From Alitta virens (lineage: Eukaryota > Annelida > Polychaeta > Phyllodocida > Nereididae): DNA of 64,000 bases. The notes beneath the pieces are model-generated. The model worked only from the letters and a program-made list of their open reading frames with translations, had not been told where the DNA came from and did no database searches. Made by a program: the position numbers and the translations under genes. The stretch is from the NCBI GenBank assembly GCA_932294295.1, contig OW028573.1, forward strand, positions 68,425,829-68,489,828, written 5' to 3'. Shown here piece by piece: positions 49,008-60,917 of this stretch; position 1 is the stretch's first letter; every line of letters starts with the position of its first letter.

Positions 49008-50911
49008 ACTGACAATTTGGCCAGTTGATCTAACAAGTCAGTCAGCTCTATTAGTCAATGTCGTCAGTGGTATTTTCACATTGACAAAGGCTGAATACGT
49101 TTTGAGATAAATCTGAGTCTTTATATAACTCCGAAACAGCTATAGCTCAGTCAGTACAACACTAAAGGTCAAAGTAATACTTGCATTTCTATTTTTGTGC
49201 CTTGGCAGCCTGTTGTCAATTAGGTTTGAGGGCAGTCACTTCGTTAGGCCCACCAGGTTATTAGGCACACCTTCTCTACCTGTTGTGTCACTTGTGTGTG
49301 GTAATTGTGGTATCAAATGACCTTAATTGGGTTGTCTTGTATATCCCGCATAGAAAAACCACGAGGTTCACACTATGAGGTTCAGTGTTGTGAACCTCAT
49401 AACATAAATTATCCCTTATAAAGAGAACAGCCTGGCCAATCACAGGACAGCACACACAAACTCAGTGACGTCATGAGAGTCATCACTTCAACTGGATATT
49501 CTTCACAAAATCTATAAAATAAACAAAATTAGCCTTACCTGACATAAGAAACCCCATTAACTTTTTGATTCCTTCAATCTGAGTAAAATTTTAACAGTCA
49601 ACAATGAAAATTTGCTGAAGTGTCAGTTGAGCAGTGACAATGGCCCAGTTCATATAGTTTCTGGGTTACAACATGTCTTGAATACACTTTTGGGTCCTAA
49701 ATAAGCATAAAATCCAAAAATATTTCAGTAGATATAGTTAAATATTGTTGTTTTGAAATGGTGACATCATCACCATGGCGACCAACCAGAGTGAGGCAGA
49801 ACAGATAGAAAAACAAAATATCCTTACTCACTGCTGGAAAAATAGTTCTCATAAAAAATAATAATGGAGAGGTTATTGCGGGATATAAATAAAACCTTAT
49901 AACTGTGTAGTTCAGAGCCTTGAACTTCACTCATGAAGTTCAAGGCTCTGAATCACACAGTTATTAGGTTTTATTATAATATCTGGAAGTTTGGAGGTTG
50001 CATTCCGAGTTTATTTGTTATTTTCTATCACATGATACAATTATTACAATGATTATGAATGATTTATGTAATTATGGTTTTGATTAATTTTCATTTGTGA
50101 TGTAATGCAGGGTTTCCACCAAAGCTTTGCTAGATGATGTGAATATGATCAATGATGATGGCTATGATAAAAGCTATTGGATGAATGAATCGATAAGTTA
50201 AATTAACAAATTAGCTAATTGGTATTAGAGGAAATACATTGATAAAAGATTAATTTCTCCACTGAATATTGTTGACCAATAATAAATAAAAAGATAGTTT
50301 GGACAATGGATATTGTTATTGTGTGAATAGACATAGCATATTTGGGATATTACAGCTCGTAGAATAGAAAGAAAGTAGATCATCTTTGACTTTAGCTTGA
50401 AATGTATTAATACTTGCTGATGAATAGATTCTTAAATACTTAGGTCATTTTAGTCACTGACTACTTTTACAGATAACAATTGGGAATTGATTTTTCTCCT
50501 AATGGGTGCAGTGTTAAATGTTTTACTCTGGCGGGTATTATACTGATGTGACTCTTCTCTTATTGACAGTAGATTTGAAATGTGCATTGGGCAATATTCA
50601 TATAATTTCTTTTAGGCAATTTTGCAGCATTGAAGTTTGAAAAGATCATTACATTTCTTTTAGTATCTTTTCTCTCTTAAGAAGGAGATATGTGTGGGAG
50701 TTGTACCGAATTTTTACTCTCATTAGCTGAAAAAAAGGTATCTTAGTTTATCCTAGATATGCCAACTTGAATTAATGATCCTGCTGTCAGCCCCACTACA
50801 CTAATTGAATGAGGTAATTCAACTTGACCGAGCTTAGACAGTATCTTTTCACCAGAACACAATTAATCTTGGTAACTGAACAGGTCACACAATGTTGGTA
50901 TGTAACACTTA
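49008..50911. other. Non-coding, two hairpins
   Basis: No gene. A small inverted repeat (GAGGTTCACAC ... GTTGTGAACCTC) lies near 49371-49403 and a long palindrome at 49891-49972. The rest is AT-rich without recognisable structure. Confidence 0.5.
49891..49972. repeat. Near-perfect 39-base-arm palindrome
   Basis: AAAACCTTATAACTGTGTAG plus 19 more bases is followed by a 4-base spacer (CTCA) and the reverse complement ending in CACAGTTATTAGGTTTT. Weaker symmetry extends further on both sides. Probably a fold-back element. Confidence 0.88.
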
Positions 50912-53550
50912 TTAGACCGCTTTTTGGAAAAAGTGCAGTATAGCGGACCCAGATTTATGTCCATATTTAGATCTACAAGCGACGTTGCCAGGCCTATGAC
51001 GTGAAATGCTTGAATTTAATATGTGACGTCACAAACATACGGCGGCTGTGACCATTTTCAAGGCAAGAACGCAGTTTATTAGGCTTCACCTATTACCATA
51101 GGTGATAAGGCTTCACCTATTACCATAGGTAATACATATTACCATAGGTGAAGCATATTGTTTTTGTCAGAGTTATTTTTCTTCCCGGAAAAATCTTTGA
51201 GCTTAATTTGCAAACAATTCATGAATGGAGCCTAGGGTGACCCCATGACCTTGACTGACTTTGAGTGACCTTGACCTTCATTTCAAGGATATACAGCCAT
51301 TTAAACTTTAAATTTCTAAAACTAGAAATTGGCATATCTCAGCAACCAATGAAGCTACAGCCATATGCTCTTGGATCTTATGTCATATAAAACTTCTAAA
51401 GCCATATGACCTACATTTTTTAAATTATGTCAAGTTCAAGGTCATCCAATTAACAGATTTAATGCTTAATTTGTCACGGTTTTGAGAAAACCAGGAGACA
51501 TAGGGCTACAGCTTTGGTGCCAAAAGTTGCGCAATAGTTATGTCCAGTGCGGAAGGAAGTATTTTGGGAATTGTCAAACTGGTTTTTGAAATATGGAAAA
51601 ATTTAAGTTTTATAAATTCACCAAAAATGGGTGACATGTGGTATTTCACCATGAAATATTGGTTTTAGCTAATGACATGCTATAGTAAACTACCCCAAAC
51701 ATGTACCCAAAACCCCCCAATCAACTTTCAAATTTGACCTTGGAGGTCATTTTCAAGGTCAAATTGACCGTTGAAGTCTAAAAAACTACATTTTCAAAAA
51801 AACTCAAAAATACTAAGACATCAAGTTTTTCACAGGAATGTTTTTTGGTTGAAGGACATTTATGTGTGTTATTAGGAAGTCCATTCAATTTTGACACCAC
51901 TCTATTTGTCAATTTTTAAAAAATTCATAAATATGGGAAACCGAATCATCAGTGAAAACATGATGAAAATGTCCATTTTCAATAAGAAATATTCACTCTA
52001 GCCAAATGCCAAGCATTGGTGACCCCCCCACAATTCAAATATGAGCTTTCAGAATATGCTGTCAATTTTGACCTTTGACCTAAATTTCAAGGTCAAATTT
52101 TAGGTCAAACATTCTACAGTAATTGATATTTTGAATTCTTATTTTTTTTAAGATAGTACAAATTTTTGAATTTGACTGATCTTTGGATATGATGTTGCCC
52201 TAATACCCTACAAACAATCTGAGCAACATGATGTCTCAAGGTCAAACGGTCAAGGGCACAGAGCAGAATTAGTGTCACTACTTCGGCATTTTCATCTAGC
52301 TGAGCGAAACCAGTGTCCGCACTTCCATCGGCTCTAGCTCCGGTTCTAATTGAGCTACAGAAGTGGCATAGAGATATTTGGAAAGTTCATTTTCCCCTCT
52401 TTACAACAAGATGTAGCGTGGTAATGTAGGCCGATCGGTTAAAAAGATCGCCTGACCCTGAAATTTTCAAGATCAAAATAATCCTAAAAAATTTAGCTGA
52501 AAGTTTAAGTTTAAATTTTTTTTTCGCTAGACAGAATGCTGGGATTAGACCCAAACCCATAGGAGTATCAACCCACTAGTATAAGAAAATTCATGCAAAA
52601 ATGTGGGTCTAAAGGTCAAACGGTCAAGGTCACAGACCTTGAAAAGCACTTTAAACAAAAAAATTCATAACTCCAGTCCTAGTCAACCTTTTTTAATGGG
52701 GAAAACATTTTTGGAAAGCACATTCAAATCCCTTACATTAAGGTATAGCATGATGCTCTGAACCTTATGGTTGCGGCATGAGTTGAAATGAAATATGTGT
52801 ATAGCATGTTTTCCTATACTCATTTATACTGTTAAAATGACAAGATATTGGATAAGTTGGATACATTTTTGATTGTCAATTGTGTGCACCAAGCAAGCAA
52901 GCAGGCATGCAGGTGGGGTGAAATGCATCATTTAATGTCATGTCATAAATTGCATTTCACTAAATTCAGGGGCAGATCCAAAGCTTCATCATGAGTAAAA
53001 CATGTGTAAAGGGATGTCTGGAATGAGGGGAAGGTTGGCGGTCTGGCCGAAGCTGCCCACTTTGAATGTGCGTATCTTTGCTAGTACCGCACAGATTCTG
53101 ATGCTGTTTGAAAAGCTCCATGCGGCAGGAAGTCGGCTGGATTCCTGTGGGGTGTCGTGGTTGCTGTGGCGGTTTTGCTATCGCGGCCGACATGCGGCGA
53201 AGTCTTCGGCGATGGCCCTTGCTCAATGGTAGCATGCTGGTGCAACCACTGCTGCAACTAATCTATTGCCTTGCAAACAGTGCTTCTTTGACTTATTTCT
53301 CTTCATCAAGTTATACTTTCTGCAATCAGGATGCACATGAAGCCTCGAAACTGTTCAGCAGTTTCAGTTTTCTAGTTATTGTTTATTTTTGCTGTTCCAA
53401 ACCCCCGATAATATAAACATATGTTAATATTCTTATTGTTTGCCACAACAAAATTTGGAAAAATATTGACTATTTTCAGATTTAATGGAAGCCAAATATG
53501 GGCATACATTTGGGTCCGCTATACTGCACTAAACCCCGCTTTTTTTCTAA
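50912..53550. mobile_element. 2.6 kb element with long imperfect inverted ends
   Basis: Left end TTAGACCGCTTTTTGGAAAA then GTGCAGTATAGCGGACCC and TTTATGTCCATAT. The right end is its reverse complement: ATATGGGCATACAT, GGGTCCGCTATACTGCAC, CCCCGCTTTTTTTCTAA. Inside are a tandem GGCTTCACCTATTACCATAG duplication (about 51080-51150), the repeat shared with 44010-44830, many AAGGTCA motifs, and a GC-rich patch at 53020-53260. No transposase is readable. Confidence 0.7.
53020..53260. other. GC-rich patch, origin unclear
   Basis: Base composition is clearly unlike the surrounding AT-rich sequence. Open frames exist on both strands but none shows a recognisable domain. It may be captured or foreign sequence inside the inverted-repeat element, or a SINE-like remnant (it ends TTGCTCAATGGTAGCATGCT, tRNA-like). 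Confidence 0.35.
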
Positions 53551-54129
53551 CAGTTTTAAAGTACATGCTCTTTCTGATTTCTATGCAGTTTGATTGTTCA
53601 TACCACACATTATTTACAGTGTCCAGCGGTTTGATCATGACATAGTTATGGGTGTTCATCAAAAATCTCAGACCCTATATACACTCAAAACAGTTTTTGA
53701 ACACATTGCTCACCTTTTAAGGACACATTTCAGATACGTCATGCATGCATCAAAATATGTTCTTCAGTGGTCTAATACACTCTTTTTGTACGTGATATGT
53801 GTCCATAAATATGTATTTACTGTGTATTCTTGATTAGGTTGATAGTATTCTTCTCTCACAAAAAGTGGAAACGTTTGTTCTTTTACCTTTAAGCAGGAAG
53901 AAAAAACACCACCATGTTTGGTCAGGAACCGAAGACAGACTGCAATTGCCTTTGAGGACAAGTGATCAAGTGCATTGGCAACATTTGAAGTTTAATCTAG
54001 GTTTCTCAAAATCTACCAAGCAGTTCTCCATGGGCTATTTCACCAATGGTGTCACTTCAATTTATAAGTAGTTTTATCCGTAGTATGTAGTTAGTATTGC
54101 CAGTTTATCATATAGTGGGCAGGATTAGT

Positions 54130-55270
54130 GAACCAATACTGCAAATTTACTTACATCTCTGAAATTTGGCACAAAGGTAGAACTGTTACAAGACAAGCCA
54201 TTTAATTTCAGATATTGAGGCATTTCATTTTCACATTTCCATGGCAACCAGGGGGTAATCAAGAAAAGGTGCTTTTTAAAAGACTTTTTCTGCATATACC
54301 TGCATGTGATCATACCAGATCATCATACTTTTTCATAATAATTTGCAATAACATTTTTAGGTTTGAATGTTACCACGTTTTTGTTACAATTGATTATTTT
54401 GGCCATTGTTGCCATGGTAACACTGGTTTTTCGACAGGTTTTGGGACAGTGAAGTGAGCTTTCCTTAATTAGTACATTCAATTGTCCAACAATTATTGAG
54501 AGATGTCAAATTTAGCATAGAAGAAATACAGAGCTTCATGTTTCCATAGCAACAGGGGGTATCAATAAATTATTATATTTATATAGTTTGAAGATTTTTG
54601 TGTATAATGATCTACCTTATATTGGTTTTTTACCAACAGGCCTAATATCCGACATGAGTATTTCTGTTGGTAGTTGCCATGGTTACTGCATGCTTTTATT
54701 AAGTAATGCATTATGATCATAATGATAGCTCACCAAAGTGTGATAAATTCAATTAGAGGTATACAATTTTGTATAGAAATAGAACACAGGAAGTCCCTAA
54801 CTACAACATATGGAGGCACTTCATAATGTGTTTCCTTGGCAACGAAAAGGAGGTGGGGAATAACATATTTTGGTGAAAGGCAAATTGTGTATTTCTTCCT
54901 TGGTAAAAAATGTCTGATGTTCAACAGAATTTTCTTGTATCATTTAAACAGGACTTGGATAATAAATGACATATTCAATGATACAATTGCCATGATAGAT
55001 ATTGATATCAAAATTGGTGTACATGTATTTAAAAAGTCCAAAAATGTTTTTTTCAGCCAAATCAGTCTAATCATACTTTGCTGTCAAATATGTATTGCCA
55101 TGGTAGATATAAATATATTCTTCTGAATATCACATCCTGAAATGATGGCAGAAAAGACATTATATATTTGTAAAAAATATGAACTACCACCAATGTTTGA
55201 CCTCTCTCTTTATAAAATGGTAACCATAGAAACAACCATCAGTGATAATCTTCATGGCAACCAAATGCAG
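54130..55270 (+). repeat. ~300-base tandem repeat carrying X-box palindromes
   Basis: About three to four diverged units. Each has a GTTTCCATGGCAACC-type motif followed some 130-170 bases later by GTTGCCATGGTAAC. First motif at 54236, 54540, 54830 and, weaker, 55250. Second motif at 54408, 54673, 54986 and 55094. The flanking words ATTTGGCACAAAGG and TATGGAGGCACTTCAT mark unit edges. Confidence 0.75.
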
Positions 55271-55275
55271 CTTAC

Positions 55276-55888
55276 TCAAGTAATTAAAGTCCGGTTCCAG
55301 TGTGATAGAGAATCAAATTATGTGTATATAATCACTATTGCTTGCAAATATTAAAAGAAAAATTTAATTTTCCCAATCCCACAAAAAAAAACCTCTTAAT
55401 TGGACGACACACCATCCACAATTTCTTATATTCTCCACATTGTACAGTATACACTGCAGCCATCCAACATACACTCCAACCATCCAGCATACACTGCAGC
55501 TGTATTTGAGAAATGTCCTGATGACTAGGCGAGATTGTTATTCTTCTAATATTTTTATTACTTGTAGAATCTAATAACCAATTTGTCAGTGTGAACTAGG
55601 TAATATATACCACAGATTGACTTCATTGCAGATAAGTTGAGATTTACCTGCATCACACCACATGTGTTTTAATATGGAATTTGCATGTGAGGCACCTGGA
55701 GCCAGCTTAAAGTTTGCTTTTGTATAACTCTTTTCATATGACTAAATACTAAATACATGATATAAACCTTTGAAAGAGCCCTAAAATGGATTTTTTAAAG
55801 TGTTGGAATTTATATTGCAAACAGACTTTCACTGGTCAGATTGCAATTTAGTGATTTTAAAACAGTAAAAACTGCACTTATTGCGTTT
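55276..55888. other. Non-coding, nothing recognised
   Basis: AT-rich sequence with a short CATACACTCCAACCATCCAG duplication near 55460-55500. No gene or transposon was identified. Confidence 0.5.
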
Positions 55889-55890
55889 TA

Positions 55891-56270
55891 AGGGGCGTTC
55901 ATACTGTCACGTATAAGACCTACGAGTGATTACGTACATCAAAAATGGGCTCACTCATGGCTCTGTTAATCACATACAACTTCTTGCTGTGAGTGTATGT
56001 GGGGCAATCGTAGATAGCTCAGCGGACGTCCGTCAAATGCTCGCCGAACGTCCGTCACCAAGCATACGTGAGGCATATGTGAGGCACTCGTAGATCGCTC
56101 GTAAATTGCTCAGTGGATGGCGAGTACATACAGATGGAGAGTGGCTACGTATGTCTACATAGAACGCTCGCCGACCGAGTTACATAACTAATATAAACAA
56201 TTCACTTGTAGAACGTCCGCCAAAGTTTAAAAAATTTTTTTAACATTTTTTGCCCTCTCCATGTATGGTC
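55891..56270. mobile_element. TA-flanked MITE, copy 2, one end lost
   Basis: Starts AGGGGCGTTCATACTGTCAC after TA and contains GACGTCCGTC, CTCGTAGATCGCTCGTA and GTAGAACGTCCGCCAAAG, matching the interior of 47450-47976 in the reverse orientation. The far terminal repeat is missing. Confidence 0.8.
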
Positions 56271-57300
56271 ACGGATGATTTAGCTCTACCACGAACAATC
56301 TGACATTATTTCATTTCAGCTTGGTAATTTTCAAGTAAATAAAAGTGTAATTGATATGAATTTTTACCCAAGGCACATTTTACTTGCCTTAGGCCGTCAG
56401 ACAGGCATTGAAGCTGGGTCCTGCATTTATGTAGATTTTTTTTCTGGACTTCATTAGTGAAATAAATCGGATTATTTCTTAATATCTTATTCCCTTAATG
56501 GGCTTTTTAATGGTTCATAATTAATTTTATGGTTCATGATTAATTTATGATTGCTATAAGTCTGTGCCACTATTGAAGCAAATTAAAGCAACTTCCAGGT
56601 GTTTGTAAGGTTGGTTCAAGGTACCCCTACTTGACCACATTTTTTAAAGACAGCATTTCCCCCTCTTACAAAGGCTATCCCATTTCCAATACCTGTGTTC
56701 TTTTTCATGATATAACTTCAGAGTATTTAGTAAGGTATCAAATCCATCTATAATTACAAAATTAGTATCAACAGAAAGCTTGGCACATTTTCTACAAAAT
56801 TGGGTGTTATTACCACAATCATGAAACTATTTTATGTTTACTTATTAAATGAAGAAAAATATCTTTTTGTTCAGTTTTTGATCACACTTACTATGAAATT
56901 GGGTTGGTCACCCCACTTGATGTTTCCATGACAACCAAAATTTATTTTTTATTTTCTTTATTTTCAAATTTGAAATGTTGTGTTCCTAAGAAATATTCAA
57001 CTATTTCTTTTTCCTAATGCAAAATCTGCTAAAATTTAGTGAATTTGTCCATATATGGAATGCCAACATGTTTCAAATTAATGTAATGGCTGAACTACAA
57101 TAACCTAAACGCAATATTTAACTTTGTCTATGATACAAGTGCCGAAAAGTAAATCAATTAATCTGACGTATGGACATATTTGCATGTGTGTAGTGACCAT
57201 TTTGATTTTCCCATAGGAGTGCTAATAAAAAGGTAAACATCCATTTTTGGATTCAGCATATCCAAATTACTTTTAAAAAGTTGCCAAAAATGCAGAGCTT
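56271..57300. other. Non-coding, probable diverged X-box repeat
   Basis: Contains TGTTTCCATGACAACCAAAA near 56921 and long AT-rich stretches of the same character as 54130-55270. No gene. Confidence 0.45.
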
Positions 57301-57600
57301 GTTTCCATTATCAATTTGGTTTTCAATCTTACATAATCGTTGCCATGGAAACCATTTTCAAATTTCAGAAAAATAAAATTGACATTTTAATATTAAAGAG
57401 TGACTATAATGTGGGTCCAGCTAATTAATTTCCCAAAACCAGTCACTCTATGTGCATCCCCTCCTGGTTGCCATGGAAACGCAAAAATAAAGTGCCTCCA
57501 TATCTGTTTTTTTTTTTTTTATTTGACTGTAATTTCAAAGATGTGAGTAATTTTGGTGTATCCTATCACAATTTGGCACAAATCCTCCCCACTGGCTACT
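57301..57600 (-). repeat. X-box repeat, reverse orientation
   Basis: GTTGCCATGGAAACC at 57339-57353 and GTTGCCATGGAAAC at 57467-57480, followed by AAAGTGCCTCCATATCTG and CAATTTGGCACAAAT. These are the reverse complements of the unit words in 54130-55270. Confidence 0.75.
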
Positions 57601-57619
57601 GAAGCCTGGTAAACTCACA

Positions 57620-59016
57620 TGTCCAGAAGCAGACGCAATGACATAATGAGATTCAGATTTTCAGATTCATTCATTTTATTTCACATTCATAAAACATATA
57701 TTATAAATTTAATTTTCAAAACATTTTGTACATAATGTGAGGAGACCCCACTGAGAAGGTATCCCTTCGCTATCGTGGGGCCACCTACAGGGATTAAAGA
57801 TTCATAAAGTATTTTTTATACTATTTCAAATTAACAATATAAACAGTGCTCTTGATTAATGATGACATATACGAAAGGTATGTTATGAATATAATGACAC
57901 TAATGAGGCTTTGGCCTTGAACAAATATAACTATTAGGAATATCACAACGTTCATTATACCTCTTAAAACCGTCTTGACTACGTGTATGTAGTTTTTCCT
58001 TATAGTTGATATACATATAGACATATAATTGGAATTATTTATGTACCTATACTTAATACTTTGCTTGTCAAATTCATGATTAACTAATGGCAATCTAAAT
58101 CTATGTACTTGTCTTGTTTCATAATTAGGATGCTCAGTTGGTGATAATGGCAGAAGATCAATAAAATTTTTCGGAAGAATGTGATTTATATGTTTATAAC
58201 AGAATTTAAGGTTATGCAGTGCACAAATGTCATGGAATTTAGGTAATTTCAGAGACTTAAAAAGTCCATTTGTGTGACTATTGTAACTACTATTTGTAAG
58301 AATCCTCACTGCATTCTTTCGTAAGCTAAATACACGTTGACACTTCCAACCTCACAGTAAAACACCATAGGACAAACGTGATAGAATCAAAGAATTATAT
58401 ATGTGAAGTAGAGTATAAAGAGGCACCGTATTTTTCAAACGTTTCATAACACCTATAATTTTAGGCAACTTTTTAGTTATCATATCACATTGGGTCTCCA
58501 ATTTAAGTTTTTATCTACAATGATACCTAAAAAGTTAAATTCCTCAACAAATTCTATGGTGCTATTTTCTATCTGTAAATGGGGATAATAAACTCTTCGA
58601 TGTGAGGTGTGGAAGATCATGGCCTTGGTTTTTGTTTTATTAATGGAAAGCTTGTTTAGCCCTCAACCAGTTGTTTACCCTGACCAACTCATACTTTTTT
58701 TTTCTTTCTCAATTGTTCTATCAGGACTGTGGAAAGTATTTAGTGATGCAACTAAAGTTGTATCATCAGCATAAACAATTGGATGAAAGGCTGAGGTTGC
58801 ATTTATCAAATTATTTGTATAGATAATGAACAGCAGAGGGCCTAGTATTGATCCCTGAGAGACATCAACATTAAAAAGGTAACTTGGCAGAATTTACATC
58901 ATCAACAACTACATACTGTGTCCTGTTTGTTAAATAATTCTTTAATAACTTCAAAGCAGTCTGTTTTAAACCATAATATTGTAGTTTGTATAAAAGTACT
59001 TCATGGTCCAGTGTAT
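57620..59016 (-). mobile_element. 5'-truncated CR1/L2-type LINE
   Basis: On the minus strand the reverse transcriptase reads FDTLDHEVLLYKLQYYGLKQ, then NYLTNRTQYVVVDD, SQGSILGPLLFIIYTNNLIN and the catalytic YADDTTLVASLN, with stops and frameshifts. The C-terminal part is an open stretch at 57821-58309 (LPKFHDICALHNLKFCYKH, LPKNFIDLLPLS, YETRQVHRFRLP). The 3' UTR has a hairpin (GGCCCCACGATAGCG...) and an AATGAATGAATCTGAAAATC tail. The 5' side ends abruptly at a fold-back SINE. Confidence 0.88.
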
Positions 59017-59294
59017 CAAATATCGGTAGTTTGGAAGACGGTTATCGGGCCATTAAAACACATTGGTCAACTCTGCTGAAGGTCCTGGGCTTGATGAGGC
59101 TTGGAGTCCACACCATATTACACATTTGCCCCATGGGTGGGTCTTTTACTTGCCTCAGCATAGACATAGAATACAAGGTACCACCAATTTTACATCTCAT
59201 GCGACAGGGCCGGGATTTGAGCCCAGGACCTTCAGCAGAGTTGACCAATGTGTTTTAATGGCCCGATAACCGTCTTCCAAACTACCGATATTTG
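59017..59294 (-). mobile_element. Fold-back SINE, family A head
   Basis: 78-base near-perfect inverted arms (59017-59094, 59217-59294) starting CAAATATCGGTAGTTTGGAA. Read on the minus strand, the right arm is a tRNA-like head (TGGTCAACTCTGCTGAAGG, GGCTCAAATCCCGG). The loop is the family A body (AAGTAAAAGACCCACCCATG, ATATGGTGTGGACTCC). The left arm is an inverted extra copy of the head. Confidence 0.85.
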
Positions 59295-60809
59295 TTTACT
59301 TCACATTATTTTGGAACAATTCATTTTCCCTTTCATTTTCCTCGTATTTAATTTGCAGTAAGTGCTCTCTTGGCCTCTGTTTCCCTAATATGCATTCGAG
59401 AAACTGCTTTTGGTGAGGAGAAAAGATATAATCGAAAGTGCAGAATCCTAACCGAAGCAGCCTGGTCTCTTAAGCTAATTTGAAGGTCTTGCAAATCCTT
59501 CCCAATTGACCATCTGACCAGAGTCTGACCTGCTGACACAGCAAACACATAAAAGCAAAGTAAACAATGACGTAGGTGACCTCATTTGTTGAGAAGAAGA
59601 TTTGACAGAGGAAACGCTTTAAAAAAGTATACTAATAAGGCGTTAGGGTCAAGTGTAGTTCGCCACAACCGTTATATTGGTTCATGTCTAGTTTCCATTG
59701 CCACATACTGCATCTGTGTCCAGAGTATTTCTGTCTTTTTCACTCTCTCTATCTATGTGTGTCTGTCTGTGTAATCTCCACGTTGCTCTATTTCTCTGTG
59801 TCTATCTGCTTAATTCTATGTCTCCCAGGATACCAGTTTGATTTCAGTAATGGCTGTGACTCACAAGTGCAGCCTGTTATCTCGGTGGAGGAAAAAACAG
59901 TAAAAAGGAAGAAACACAATATTCTATATAGCAAAATCGTAGATATGATTGTTCTGCTTATTCTGTTGGACTGCTCACATATAATCGAATTAATATATAC
60001 GTTTAAAATTACATCAATATTAGATGAATTAAATCTATTGCAAGCCAACATATTCTCAAAACAGACAGACACATTTGCATGCAATGTATATGGCTGTAAA
60101 ATGTATCGTAATAGATTTTATTTACTCAAACATTTCAATAGAATCGGATTGTCATCATATTTCATCAAGTGTTGTGTTACATTTCAGAAATTTCCAAATC
60201 ATACTGCACTCACAATGCTTTTATTGGGCATAATGTGAGACAGCGGACATTTTGTAAATATTTGAGAAATTGAGATTCGTTATTTCGTTTAAAGTATTTC
60301 GTAATTTGGTCATTACACGGAATCAAAAATGGCATGACTCACAGGTCATTTTATGTATCTCTTTACCCTACTCAACGAATTTAAGTTATAAATCATTTAT
60401 AATATTCACATAGATATAATCAGGAGAAGTTGAATTTTCAACTGGTGAAGAAAATATTTGCAGCTTAAGTAATATTATAAGAGGTTGGCTGGGCCAGGTA
60501 GGAGGGTGGATTAGGGGAAGTAAAGGTCATCAGGACTTGTATCTGAAAAAGAAGAAGAAGAGAAAGACATGTTTTAGTGTGGTATTAATATGTGATCTTA
60601 TGGAGCTACCTAGGCAGCTTCAAGTAATACTCGGTTTAGCAAATAAACATAGCCTGCAATCCTACAGAACATACTCCATTATTTACTAATTTGTATGAGT
60701 GTTTGTTTTTTGTTTTAATGCCTTTATTACGTAATATTTGGATATAATAAAAATTGTCCAGGTGAACTAGCAAGACTTATTAGTAGGTAAAATGCTTCTG
60801 TACTTGTTG

Positions 60810-60810
<1 letters not shown>

Positions 60811-60870
<60 letters not shown>

Positions 60871-60917
60871 CAAGCAAGCAATTAAGCAAGCAAGTCAGTA
60901 AGTAAGTAAGTAAGTAA
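60811..60917. repeat. (GTAA)n microsatellite
   Basis: GTAAGTAAGTAAG run with an internal AAGCAAGCAAGCAA variant. Third array of this type in the window. Confidence 0.95.

Noticed and set aside
52966..53235. 89-residue Pro/Arg-rich frame on the minus strand
   Set aside because: Produced by a GC-rich repeat patch; no domain and no splice context.
59684..60238. 184-residue open frame
   Set aside because: Low-complexity start (Cys/Ser/Val from TCTGTGTC repeats), no domain and no splice partners; chance reading frame is more likely.
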